Shown here: positions 1 through 4,714 of the stretch, piece by piece | Position numbering within the stretch: position 1 is the stretch's first letter | Layout: the number at the start of each line of letters is the position of its first letter | NCBI GenBank assembly: GCA_013816275.1 | Contig: JACDER010000101.1 | Span: 1-6,065, forward strand | DNA length: 6,065 nt | Source: Actinomycetota bacterium | Lineage (GTDB): Bacteria > Actinomycetota > Thermoleophilia > Gaiellales > Gaiellaceae | Direction of reading: 5' to 3' | Translations under genes and position numbers: made by a program | Notes under the pieces: model-generated | What the model was told of the DNA's origin: nothing | Databases searched by the model: none | What the model saw: only the letters and a program-made list of their open reading frames with translations

Positions 1-23
1 CGGGGGAACGTTGCGTTCCCCCG
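1..23 (-). terminator. Perfect hairpin downstream of the small secreted protein gene
   Basis: Bases 1-10 (cgggggaacg) are the exact reverse complement of bases 14-23, giving a 10-bp stem closed by the 3-nt loop ttg. It begins 12 nt past the stop codon of the minus-strand gene at 36-335, where a rho-independent terminator would sit. Any U-tract would lie left of base 1, outside the window, so termination strength cannot be judged. The left edge may also cut off a longer stem. Confidence 0.7.
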
Positions 24-35
24 AGACGCTCGAAG

Positions 36-335
36 CTACTTGTTCAGCTTCTTGGAGATGAGCTTCGGCTGGCCCTTCGAGTCGAAGCGGACGAGGCCGG
101 CGAACTTGTTCGAGACGGTCGCACCGTAGGTGCCCGGCACGGCGTGCCCGACGGTGTCGTGCTTGAAGCACACCATCTGCTTGTAGGGGTTCGCGACGCT
201 GCACGACACGTCGCTGCCCTTGATGAGGACGACGTCCCCGACGCCGATCTTCAGCACCTTCTCGGCGAAGGCGCCGGCGGTTGCGGCGAAGAGGAGTGCG
301 GCGAACGCCGCGAATCCGATCAGGAACTTCTTCAT
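36..335 (-). CDS. Small secreted protein of unknown function (99 aa)
   Basis: I do not recognise a named family. The ATG at 335-333 starts a 99-residue protein with a clear Sec signal peptide: a charged MKK, then a hydrophobic core of about residues 4-20, and a likely signal peptidase I site after AFA (residues 22-24). The mature part is about 75 residues, basic, and carries exactly two cysteines (C46 and C56) that could form a disulphide outside the membrane. It looks like a small all-beta domain, with alternating hydrophobic stretches such as LKIGVGDVVLIKG, and ends in a lysine-rich tail (KLISKKLNK). The start is well supported: a GGAGG sequence lies 9 nt upstream and the signal peptide begins exactly here. 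The frame stays open far upstream on this strand, but that part lies opposite the real gene at 411-1526 and lacks protein-like composition. It is probably monocistronic, with a hairpin after the stop and a divergent neighbour. Confidence 0.85.
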   Translation of the reverse strand: MKKFLIGFAAFAALLFAATAGAFAEKVLKIGVGDVVLIKGSDVSCSVANPYKQMVCFKHDTVGHAVPGTYGATVSNKFAGLVRFDSKGQPKLISKKLNK

Positions 336-344
336 GCCAGAAAG

Positions 345-349
345 CCTCC
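345..349 (-). promoter_or_regulatory. Strong Shine-Dalgarno site of the small secreted protein gene
   Basis: Reading the minus strand, GGAGG ends 9 nt before the ATG at 335. It is the clearest ribosome binding site in the window and fixes the start of this gene at the signal-peptide methionine rather than at any start further upstream in the same open frame. Confidence 0.75.
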
Positions 350-410
350 GTTGGTGGACGGGAGTGAGCGATTGCGGCGGACAGGGTAGCGGCCGGCGGT
401 CAGACTCCCC

Positions 411-1526
411 GTGATGCCCGAGGGATCGCTCTCGTCCGAGCAGGACGTCGAGGACTTCGAGCGCGGGACAGCCTTCCTCGCGGCGAGCGGTGGAGGACCG
501 CGCGAAATGGCGAGCGGTCCGCTGCTCGATGATCTCGAGCGCGGGCTCGAACCCCGTTGGATCGACCTCCCTTCGCTCGCCGACGATGCACTCGTCGCCT
601 GCACGTTCTACTCGGGCTCGATCGCTCCGGATACGTTCGACACGGCCGAGGCCGAGCGCGAGGCAGGAGTCGAGCGCATCACCGAACGGCTGATGGTTGA
701 GGCCACCCGGCAGCTCGAGGCGTACCTCGGTGAGGAGATCGACGCGCTGATCGCGCTCGAGATCGGCGGCGTGAACACCGGGCTCGTCGTCGACGCAGCC
801 GCCAACCTCGGCAAGCCGGCCCTCGACGCCGACTACGCGGGCCGGGCCGTGCCCGAGCTCCCCTGCATCACGCCCGTGATCGGAGGCGAGAGCGTGCTTC
901 CACTCGCGTGCGTGGACTTCTACGGCGACGTGTCGATCGTCGCCGAGGCCGCCGGCGTCGCGATGGCGGAGCGGCTCACGAAGTACCTGGCGGTCGCGGC
1001 GTTCGGCACGGTCGGCTGCGCGGGGATCCCGCTTCGGGGTGAGGTCGTAAAGCGGATCGCGGTCCCGGGCACGCTCAGCGAGTCGCTCTCGATCGGCCGG
1101 GCAATCCGGCAGGCGCGCGAGGCAGGCCGCGATCCGGTCGAGGCCGCGGTGGCAGCTGTCCCCGGCGCACGCGTTCTGCTGCGGGGAGCGGTCGCCGATC
1201 GGAAGTGGGAGAACCGCGACGGCTACATGTGGGGCGAGCACGTGGTCGAGGGCGGCGGCACGAGCCTCCGGATCTGGTTCAAGAACGAGAACCTGCTCAG
1301 CTGGCTGGACGGCGAGCCCTACGTCTGCAGCCCCGACTTGATCGAGGTCGTGGACGACGAGAGCAGCGAGCCTCGCGTCAACACCGATCTTGCGGTCGGG
1401 GACCGCGTAGCCGTCCTCGGGCTCCCGCGGCCCGCGCAGTTGGGGACACCGGAGGCGATCGCCGCCCTCGGCCCCCGGCACTGGGGCTTCGACTTCGACT
1501 TCCAGCCAATCGAATCGCTCGCCTGA
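411..1526 (+). CDS. DUF917 / S-methyl-thiohydantoin-desulfurase-like protein
   Basis: This 371-residue protein matches the DUF917 family, now often named S-methyl thiohydantoin desulfurase, across its whole length, by remembered family pattern. Visible hallmarks in order are the glycine-rich segment LAASGGGP near residues 23-30, the IALEIGGVNTGLVVDAAANL block (114-133), DADYAGRAVPELP (139-151), the VKRIAVPGTLSESLSIGRAI helix region (213-232), and a beta-rich C-terminal domain from about 255 with WFKNENLL (289-296) and GEPYVCSPDLI (301-311). Related genes often lie beside hydantoinase/oxoprolinase subunits; none is present here, so substrate and pathway are open. No signal peptide is seen, so it is probably cytoplasmic. 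Two adjacent starts, GTG at 411 and ATG at 414, lead into the same frame. No convincing ribosome binding site precedes either, so a leaderless or weakly initiated message is possible. The gene is divergent from 36-335 across 75 nt and convergent with the tRNA genes, separated by hairpins. Confidence 0.85.
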   Translation: MMPEGSLSSEQDVEDFERGTAFLAASGGGPREMASGPLLDDLERGLEPRWIDLPSLADDALVACTFYSGSIAPDTFDTAEAEREAGVERITERLMVEATRQLEAYLGEEIDALIALEIGGVNTGLVVDAAANLGKPALDADYAGRAVPELPCITPVIGGESVLPLACVDFYGDVSIVAEAAGVAMAERLTKYLAVAAFGTVGCAGIPLRGEVVKRIAVPGTLSESLSIGRAIRQAREAGRDPVEAAVAAVPGARVLLRGAVADRKWENRDGYMWGEHVVEGGGTSLRIWFKNENLLSWLDGEPYVCSPDLIEVVDDESSEPRVNTDLAVGDRVAVLGLPRPAQLGTPEAIAALGPRHWGFDFDFQPIESLA

Positions 1527-1556
1527 CCGAGACGTCGCCCGAGGCGGCCCCTTTCG

Positions 1557-1581
1557 CGGGGGCAGGCTTCGCCCGTCCCCG
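1557..1581 (+). terminator. Hairpin after the DUF917 gene
   Basis: Bases 1557-1567 (cgggggcaggc) pair with 1571-1581 (gcccgtccccg) around the loop ttc: nine Watson-Crick pairs, one G-T wobble and one A-C mismatch. The stem begins 31 nt after the stop codon at 1526 and no gene follows on this strand until 2024. There is no T-tract afterwards, which is common in high-GC actinobacterial terminators but lowers certainty. Confidence 0.5.
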
Positions 1582-1607
1582 CTCATGGACGCTTGATTCC
1601 AAGCTCG

Positions 1608-1653
1608 CCGCCGAAAATTGGAACGCCGCGACGCGGCGCGAGATTTTCGGCGG
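1608..1653 (-). terminator. Long two-part hairpin just past tRNA-Arg, possibly bidirectional
   Basis: Bases 1608-1618 (ccgccgaaaat) are the exact reverse complement of 1643-1653 (attttcggcgg), an 11-bp outer stem. Inside it, 1624-1630 (cgccgcg) and 1632-1638 (cgcggcg) form a second stem around a very tight turn. The structure starts 4 nt beyond the 3' end of tRNA-Arg on the minus strand and lies 81 nt past the stop of the plus-strand DUF917 gene, so it could terminate both converging transcripts. On the minus strand the distal arm carries ATTTT but no free U-run follows it. Confidence 0.55.
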
Positions 1654-1656
1654 ATT

Positions 1657-1728
1657 TGGCCCCGGGAGGAGTCGAACCTCCGCGCGCGGATTCGAAGTCC
1701 GCCGCTCTATCCGCTGAGCTACGGGGCC
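1657..1728 (-). tRNA. trnR: tRNA-Arg (anticodon TCG)
   Basis: The minus strand folds into a full 72-nt cloverleaf: acceptor GGCCCCG/CGGGGCC, D arm GCTC/GAGC with loop AGCGGATA, anticodon stem GCGGA/TCCGC with loop CTTCGAA, a 4-nt variable loop GCGC, and T arm GGAGG/CCTCC with loop TTCGACT. The discriminator base is A at 1657. The loop puts TCG at positions 34-36, which reads CGA and, by wobble or modification, other CGN arginine codons. CCA is not encoded (AAT follows), so it must be added by tRNA nucleotidyltransferase. It lies 24 nt downstream of tRNA-His and is probably co-transcribed from the same promoter. Confidence 0.96.
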
Positions 1729-1752
1729 CTCGGTCAGTCTGCCAGGGTCAGG

Positions 1753-1826
1753 GGTGGCGGACGGGATTCGAACCCGCGACCACCGGGACCACAACCCGGG
1801 GCTCTACCAACTGAGCTACCGCCACC
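1753..1826 (-). tRNA. trnH: tRNA-His (anticodon GTG), including the G-1 base
   Basis: The minus strand gives a 73-nt cloverleaf from 1825 to 1753: acceptor GTGGCGG/CCGCCAC, D arm GCTC/GAGC with loop AGTTGGTA, anticodon stem CCGGG/CCCGG with loop TTGTGGT, 5-nt variable loop TGGTC, and T arm GCGGG/CCCGT with loop TTCGAAT. The discriminator is C73. An encoded G at 1826 faces C73, the G-1:C73 pair that is the main identity element for histidyl-tRNA synthetase. CCA is not encoded (the next bases are CCT). Its 5' half, 1793-1826, is duplicated exactly at 1919-1952. Confidence 0.97.
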
Positions 1827-1836
1827 TCGCCGTTTC

Positions 1837-1842
1837 AGGATA
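1837..1842 (-). promoter_or_regulatory. Probable -10 element of the tRNA-His / tRNA-Arg unit
   Basis: On the minus strand TATCCT lies 10 nt before the G-1 base of tRNA-His. This places a transcription start only a few bases ahead of the mature 5' end, typical for tRNA operons. It sits in the 9-nt context GGCTATCCT, which recurs in front of the partial tRNA copy (1966-1974). I see no convincing -35 hexamer at a 16-18 nt spacing. Confidence 0.45.
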
Positions 1843-1888
1843 GCCGCGGGCTAGAGAAGATGTTGTTCGCCGAACCGGCAACCCCCCG

Positions 1889-1913
1889 GCGGAAAGTGCG
1901 AAGCACTTTTCGC
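1889..1913. other. Strong hairpin between the tRNA-His half copy and the intact tRNA-His
   Basis: Bases 1889-1899 (gcggaaagtgc) pair with 1903-1913 (gcacttttcgc) around the loop gaa: ten Watson-Crick pairs and one G-T wobble. It lies 5 nt beyond the end of the duplicated tRNA half on the minus strand. If that half is transcribed from its own promoter element, this stem could act as its terminator or protect its 3' end. No T-run follows on either strand, so a terminator role is only a suggestion. Confidence 0.5.
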
Positions 1914-1918
1914 GGCTG

Positions 1919-1952
1919 AACCCGGGGCTCTACCAACTGAGCTACCGCCACC
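1919..1952 (-). pseudogene. Partial tRNA-His: exact copy of the 5' half only
   Basis: Thirty-four bases, 1919-1952, are identical to 1793-1826 of the intact tRNA-His. On the minus strand the copy runs from G-1 through the 5' acceptor strand, the whole D arm and the 5' anticodon-stem strand, and stops exactly after U33, the base before the anticodon. The following sequence (1918 leftwards) has no similarity to the 3' half, so no cloverleaf can form. Perfect identity indicates a recent duplication or selection. It could be an integration scar, since the anticodon loop is a known crossover site for integrases, a broken tandem tRNA gene, or less likely an expressed tRNA fragment. No integrase gene is present in the window. 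Confidence 0.85.
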
Positions 1953-1965
1953 GCGTACGCGGCCA

Positions 1966-1971
1966 AGGATA
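1966..1971 (-). promoter_or_regulatory. Second TATCCT -10-like element, upstream of the tRNA-His half copy
   Basis: TATCCT occurs again on the minus strand, 13 nt before the G-1 position of the partial tRNA copy, in the same 9-nt context GGCTATCCT seen ahead of the intact gene. The spacer between this box and the tRNA differs in both sequence and length (13 versus 10 nt), while the tRNA part is identical. The half copy may therefore be transcribed, or this was the original tRNA promoter. No clear -35 is visible. Confidence 0.35.
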
Positions 1972-2023
1972 GCCTGAGGTCTTCCGATTCCTGCAGGCGC
2001 CGGCCGGGTAGGCGGCGGCCATC

Positions 2024-3088
2024 GTGTCCGGTTCCGACGTGATCTCGCGCCCGTCCTCGAAACTCAAGTCCGCTCTCTCCTTACTCCGGCCCAAGGGTCA
2101 CTTCAACCATGCGGCGTGGGAGCTCGCGTTGTACATCGGGCTCGGGGTCGCGCTCGCGATGGGGACGACCGTCGCCGTCGCCTGGGCCGCCGGGTTCGGG
2201 GACGTGCTGCACCGGCTCGGCCACCCGCGCGCGCTCTGGATCTCGCTCGCGCTCGCCGGCCAGGTCGTCGCCTACGTCGGCTACATGCTCGCCTACCGCG
2301 AAGTGGCACGGGTCGAGCGTGGGCCGGAGCTCGGAGTGATGAAGCTCGCTGCGGTCGTCTTCACCGGATTCGGCGTCTTCGTCGCCCACGGCGGGTTCTC
2401 AGCCGACGTGGTTGCCTTGCGAGGGACGGGAATCTCGAGGCGAGAGGCCCGGATCCGCGTCATGGGTCTCGGTGCTCTCGAGTACGTCGTGCTGGCGCCC
2501 GCGGTCTGCATCAGCGCGATCATCATCCTCGCCCACGGCTCCAACAAGCCCAACCTCGGGCTCACCCTTCCCTGGGCGATCGCTGTCCCGCTCGGCTTCG
2601 TCGCGACATTCTGCGCGCTGCGCTACCACCCCAAGCTTTCGCAGGCAGGCGGGTGGCGCGGCGCAATCGGGCATGCGCTCGACGGCGTTGCCGTCGTGCG
2701 GAACCTTCTTCGCGACCCCTTCAAGCACGGGCATGCGTTCGCCGGTATGGGCCTGTACTGGATCGGCGAGATCTTCTCGCTCGTCGCCGCGCTCCATGCG
2801 TTCGGGTCGCCGCGACCGGCGGTCGCGGCGTTGATCGTCGGCTACGCGACCGGATACGCGCTCACGCGGAGAACGCTGCCGCTCGCGGGCGCCGGTGTCG
2901 TGGAGGCCTTGCTTCCGTTCGCGCTCGTCTGGGTCGGCGCGAGCCTCGCTCCGGCCGTGCTCGCCGTCTTCATCTACCGGTTCTTCAACCTCTGGCTCCC
3001 GCTGATCCCGTCCGTCGTGGGCATGCGCACGCTCCGGCAGGACCACGAGGAAAACCGGCACCTCGCGCCCGAGCGCGAGGCTTCCTAG
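2024..3088 (+). CDS. Polytopic membrane protein, LPG-synthase transmembrane (UPF0104/YbhN-like) family
   Basis: This 354-residue integral membrane protein has about eight or nine hydrophobic segments, roughly at residues 35-57, 71-92, 107-121, 150-170, 182-199, 240-260, 264-281, 286-305 and 309-330. The C-terminal third has the pattern typical of the lysylphosphatidylglycerol synthase transmembrane / UPF0104 family: TRRTLPLAGAGVVEALLPFA (281-300), then AVFIYRFFNLWLPLIPS (314-330). The family includes flippase-like regions of MprF and stand-alone YbhN-like proteins; no cytoplasmic aminoacyl-transferase domain is attached here, so lipid transport or modification is only a family-level guess. 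The N-terminal 30 residues and the charged C-terminal tail (HEENRHLAPEREAS) are probably cytoplasmic. The GTG at 2024 gives a complete first membrane segment; a weak GGTAGG lies about 11 nt upstream. Its TAG stop overlaps the stop of the convergent HAD gene. Confidence 0.75.
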   Translation: MSGSDVISRPSSKLKSALSLLRPKGHFNHAAWELALYIGLGVALAMGTTVAVAWAAGFGDVLHRLGHPRALWISLALAGQVVAYVGYMLAYREVARVERGPELGVMKLAAVVFTGFGVFVAHGGFSADVVALRGTGISRREARIRVMGLGALEYVVLAPAVCISAIIILAHGSNKPNLGLTLPWAIAVPLGFVATFCALRYHPKLSQAGGWRGAIGHALDGVAVVRNLLRDPFKHGHAFAGMGLYWIGEIFSLVAALHAFGSPRPAVAALIVGYATGYALTRRTLPLAGAGVVEALLPFALVWVGASLAPAVLAVFIYRFFNLWLPLIPSVVGMRTLRQDHEENRHLAPEREAS

Positions 3089-3735
3089 CCGAGCAGAGTT
3101 TCGTCGAGCCTCACACGAAGCTCGTCGACCGACTCGTACACGGCGACCGCGCCGGCCTCGACGAGCTCGACGCGCGCCCATCCGCCTGTCATCACGCAGA
3201 TCGTCGGAACGCCGGCCTTGGCCGCGGCCTCGACGTCCCACTTCGTGTCGCCAACCATGACCGCATCGCCTTCCTTCACCTTGGCGAGCGCCGCCTTCAC
3301 GAGATCCGGTTCCGGCTTGGTCCGCTCCACGTCGTCCTTGGTCGTCCACGCGTCGACGAGGCTCCGCACGTCGAGCAGGTCGAGGTAGTGGTCCAGCTCC
3401 TCTTCGGGGGCCGAGCTGGCGAGGACAACGGCAACGTCACGTTCGAGCAGCGCGCACACGAGGTCATGCGCGCCCTGGAACGGAACCACCTCCTCGATCA
3501 ACTTGGAGTACGCCTTGTCCCTCGTCTCGCGGATGTCGTCGCCCTGATCGCGGTCGACCTCCTCTCCGACGAGCGCGGGGACGAGCTGATCGCCGCCCAT
3601 GCCTACGGCCCGGTGGATCCGCCAGATGGGAAGCGTGATGTCGTGCTCGCGGAACGCTCGGTACCACGCGAGCGCGTGGTGGTAGTTCATGTCGATCAGC
3701 GTGCCGTCGACATCGAGCAGTGCGGCTTTCGCCAC
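3085..3735 (-). CDS. HAD-superfamily hydrolase (phosphoglycolate-phosphatase-like)
   Basis: A complete 216-residue cytoplasmic HAD phosphatase with all four signature motifs. Motif I is DVDGT at 8-12, with D8 as nucleophile and D10 as acid/base. Motif II is the serine of LASSAP (S107/S108), motif III the lysine of TKPEPD (K140), and motif IV VGDTKWD with D163 and D167 binding magnesium. Between motifs I and II, about residues 15-85 form an alpha-helical C1 cap with the block AVGMGGDQLVPALVG. This resembles phosphoglycolate phosphatases and beta-phosphoglucomutases; the substrate cannot be told from sequence. I chose the GTG at 3735-3733 because it puts DVDGT at the usual distance from the N-terminus and because it overlaps the upstream stop as TAGTG, a classic re-initiation arrangement. 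Earlier codons in this frame read unlike protein. Its TAG stop at 3085-3087 overlaps the stop of the plus-strand membrane protein. Confidence 0.9.
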   Translation of the reverse strand: MAKAALLDVDGTLIDMNYHHALAWYRAFREHDITLPIWRIHRAVGMGGDQLVPALVGEEVDRDQGDDIRETRDKAYSKLIEEVVPFQGAHDLVCALLERDVAVVLASSAPEEELDHYLDLLDVRSLVDAWTTKDDVERTKPEPDLVKAALAKVKEGDAVMVGDTKWDVEAAAKAGVPTICVMTGGWARVELVEAGAVAVYESVDELRVRLDETLLG

Positions 3736-3929
3736 TACGACGCCACGCGCTGCGGCGTCCCGGCGACCTGCTCCACAATCGTTCTGCAGAACGCGGGCCC
3801 GGCCTCGAGTGAGACGAGCTCGGGCGTGCCGCCCGCCGCCTCGACGGCCTTCCACGGCTCCGTCAGCTCGACCTGCTCGACCATGTGGGTCGCGAGAAAC
3901 GCGACCTTCTTGTTCTGGAGTTCGCTCAT
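3735..3929 (-). pseudogene. Internally deleted DJ-1/PfpI-family gene (64 aa), still in frame
   Basis: The 64-residue product begins like a PfpI/YhbO-type protein: MSELQNKKVAFLATHMVEQV, then ELTEPWKAVEAAGG and PELVSLEAG (to residue 44), covering the first beta strand, the conserved glutamate region (E18/E21) and the second strand. It then continues with PAFCRTIVEQVAG (45-57). I read this as the C-terminal helix that in the family follows a segment like TSR.PDDLPAFCR. Family members are usually about 170-190 residues, so roughly 115-120 residues are gone, including the nucleophilic cysteine and the oxyanion-forming loops. Both ends stay in frame, so this looks like an in-frame internal deletion rather than a frameshift. 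It cannot be an active hydrolase or deglycase. The ATG at 3929 lies 28 nt after the aquaporin stop, and its TAG overlaps the HAD start as TAGTG. It may persist as a leader for coupled HAD translation. The family match is from memory of its pattern. Confidence 0.7.
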
Positions 3930-3957
3930 GCCGAAACGCTTTCCGCGTGCGGGGATG

Positions 3958-4704
3958 CTAAACGTCGGCGGCCGTCTGGCCCGGACGCGGCTCTTCGAGG
4001 CCGGTTTCGGGCGGTCCCACCGGCTCCGGACCGAGGCGCTTCAGGTAGAGCCATTCGTACAGCAGGGCGGCAGCCGCGGCACCGGCGATCGGCCCGAGGT
4101 ACCAGATCCAGCCGTCGCTCCAGGCGTTCTGGACGAGCTGCGGCCCGAACGCGCGGGCCGGGTTCATCGCCGCGCCGGTGAGCGGCCCGGCGCAGAGGAT
4201 GTCCATCGAGATCGTCAATCCGATCGCGAGCCCGGCGATCGCCTTGAAGGTGCCGCGCGGATCGGCCGCGGTCGCGAACACGACCCACACGAGGAAGAAG
4301 GTCAGGATCATCTCCAGCACCAACCCGGCGCCCGCGCCGATCCCTCCGAGCGCAGGAGCTCCGAGCTTGACCTGGTCGACATCCGCACTCGGGAAGATCC
4401 CCTTCAGGAGCAGGGCGGCGACGAGCGCTCCGGCGAACTGCGAAACCCAGTAGCTGACGGCGAGCGCCGGCTGCATCCGACGCGTGATCAGGAATCCGAA
4501 CGTCACGGCCGGGTTGAAGTGGCCACCCGAGATGTGGCCGAGCGCGGAGACCATGACCGCGATCGCCAGGCCATGGGCCAGCGCGACGCCGACGAGACCG
4601 ATGCTCGGAACGCGAACCAGCTCGATGATCGAGCCGGCACCGATGAAGATGAGCGCGAAGGCGCCGACGAACTCCGCTACACAACGTCGCAGCGCGTCTT
4701 CCAC
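3958..4704 (-). CDS. MIP-family aquaporin with a plant-TIP-like selectivity filter
   Basis: This 248-residue channel has the six-helix MIP fold and both NPA half-helices: GHFNPAVTFG with NPA at 64-66 and GAAMNPARAFG with NPA at 181-183. Counting from the NPA boxes as in AQP1 (20 residues before NPA1; 12 and 3 before NPA2; 3 after), the aromatic/arginine filter is H44, I169, A178, R184. H-I-A-R is the set seen in some plant tonoplast intrinsic proteins, unlike F-H-T-R of AqpZ, and predicts a wider pore that may pass water plus ammonia, urea or peroxide. GIWYLG-like aromatics (W201, Y202) sit at the positions typical of water channels rather than glycerol facilitators. The C-terminal tail (about 224-248) is charged, proline-rich and cytoplasmic. 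The GTG at 4704 follows the hydrolase stop by only 10 nt, with no visible ribosome binding site, so coupled translation is likely. Confidence 0.93.
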   Translation of the reverse strand: MEDALRRCVAEFVGAFALIFIGAGSIIELVRVPSIGLVGVALAHGLAIAVMVSALGHISGGHFNPAVTFGFLITRRMQPALAVSYWVSQFAGALVAALLLKGIFPSADVDQVKLGAPALGGIGAGAGLVLEMILTFFLVWVVFATAADPRGTFKAIAGLAIGLTISMDILCAGPLTGAAMNPARAFGPQLVQNAWSDGWIWYLGPIAGAAAAALLYEWLYLKRLGPEPVGPPETGLEEPRPGQTAADV

Positions 4705-4714
4705 GCCGCGGACA

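Noticed and set aside
336..410. Divergent promoters between the secreted protein and the DUF917 gene.
   Set aside because: A TACCCT on the minus strand (383-388) resembles a -10, but no partner -35 at proper spacing is visible on either strand, so I did not list a promoter.
36..1586. A 516-codon open frame on the minus strand running through the DUF917 gene into the small secreted protein.
   Set aside because: Only its last 99 codons, from the ATG at 335 with a good ribosome binding site and signal peptide, look real. The rest is Arg/Asp/Ala-rich, lies antisense to a recognisable family protein, and is an artefact of high-GC DNA.
1919..1952. A split tRNA gene of the archaeal type, with the 5' half encoded separately.
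   Set aside because: No matching 3' half or complementary joining sequence is present, and an intact tRNA-His lies next to it, so there is no need for trans-splicing. A duplication scar is simpler.
1793..1952. An active integrative element using the 34-nt repeat as attachment sites.
   Set aside because: Only 92 nt separate the copies and no integrase, excisionase or phage-like gene is present in the window. At most it is a remnant.
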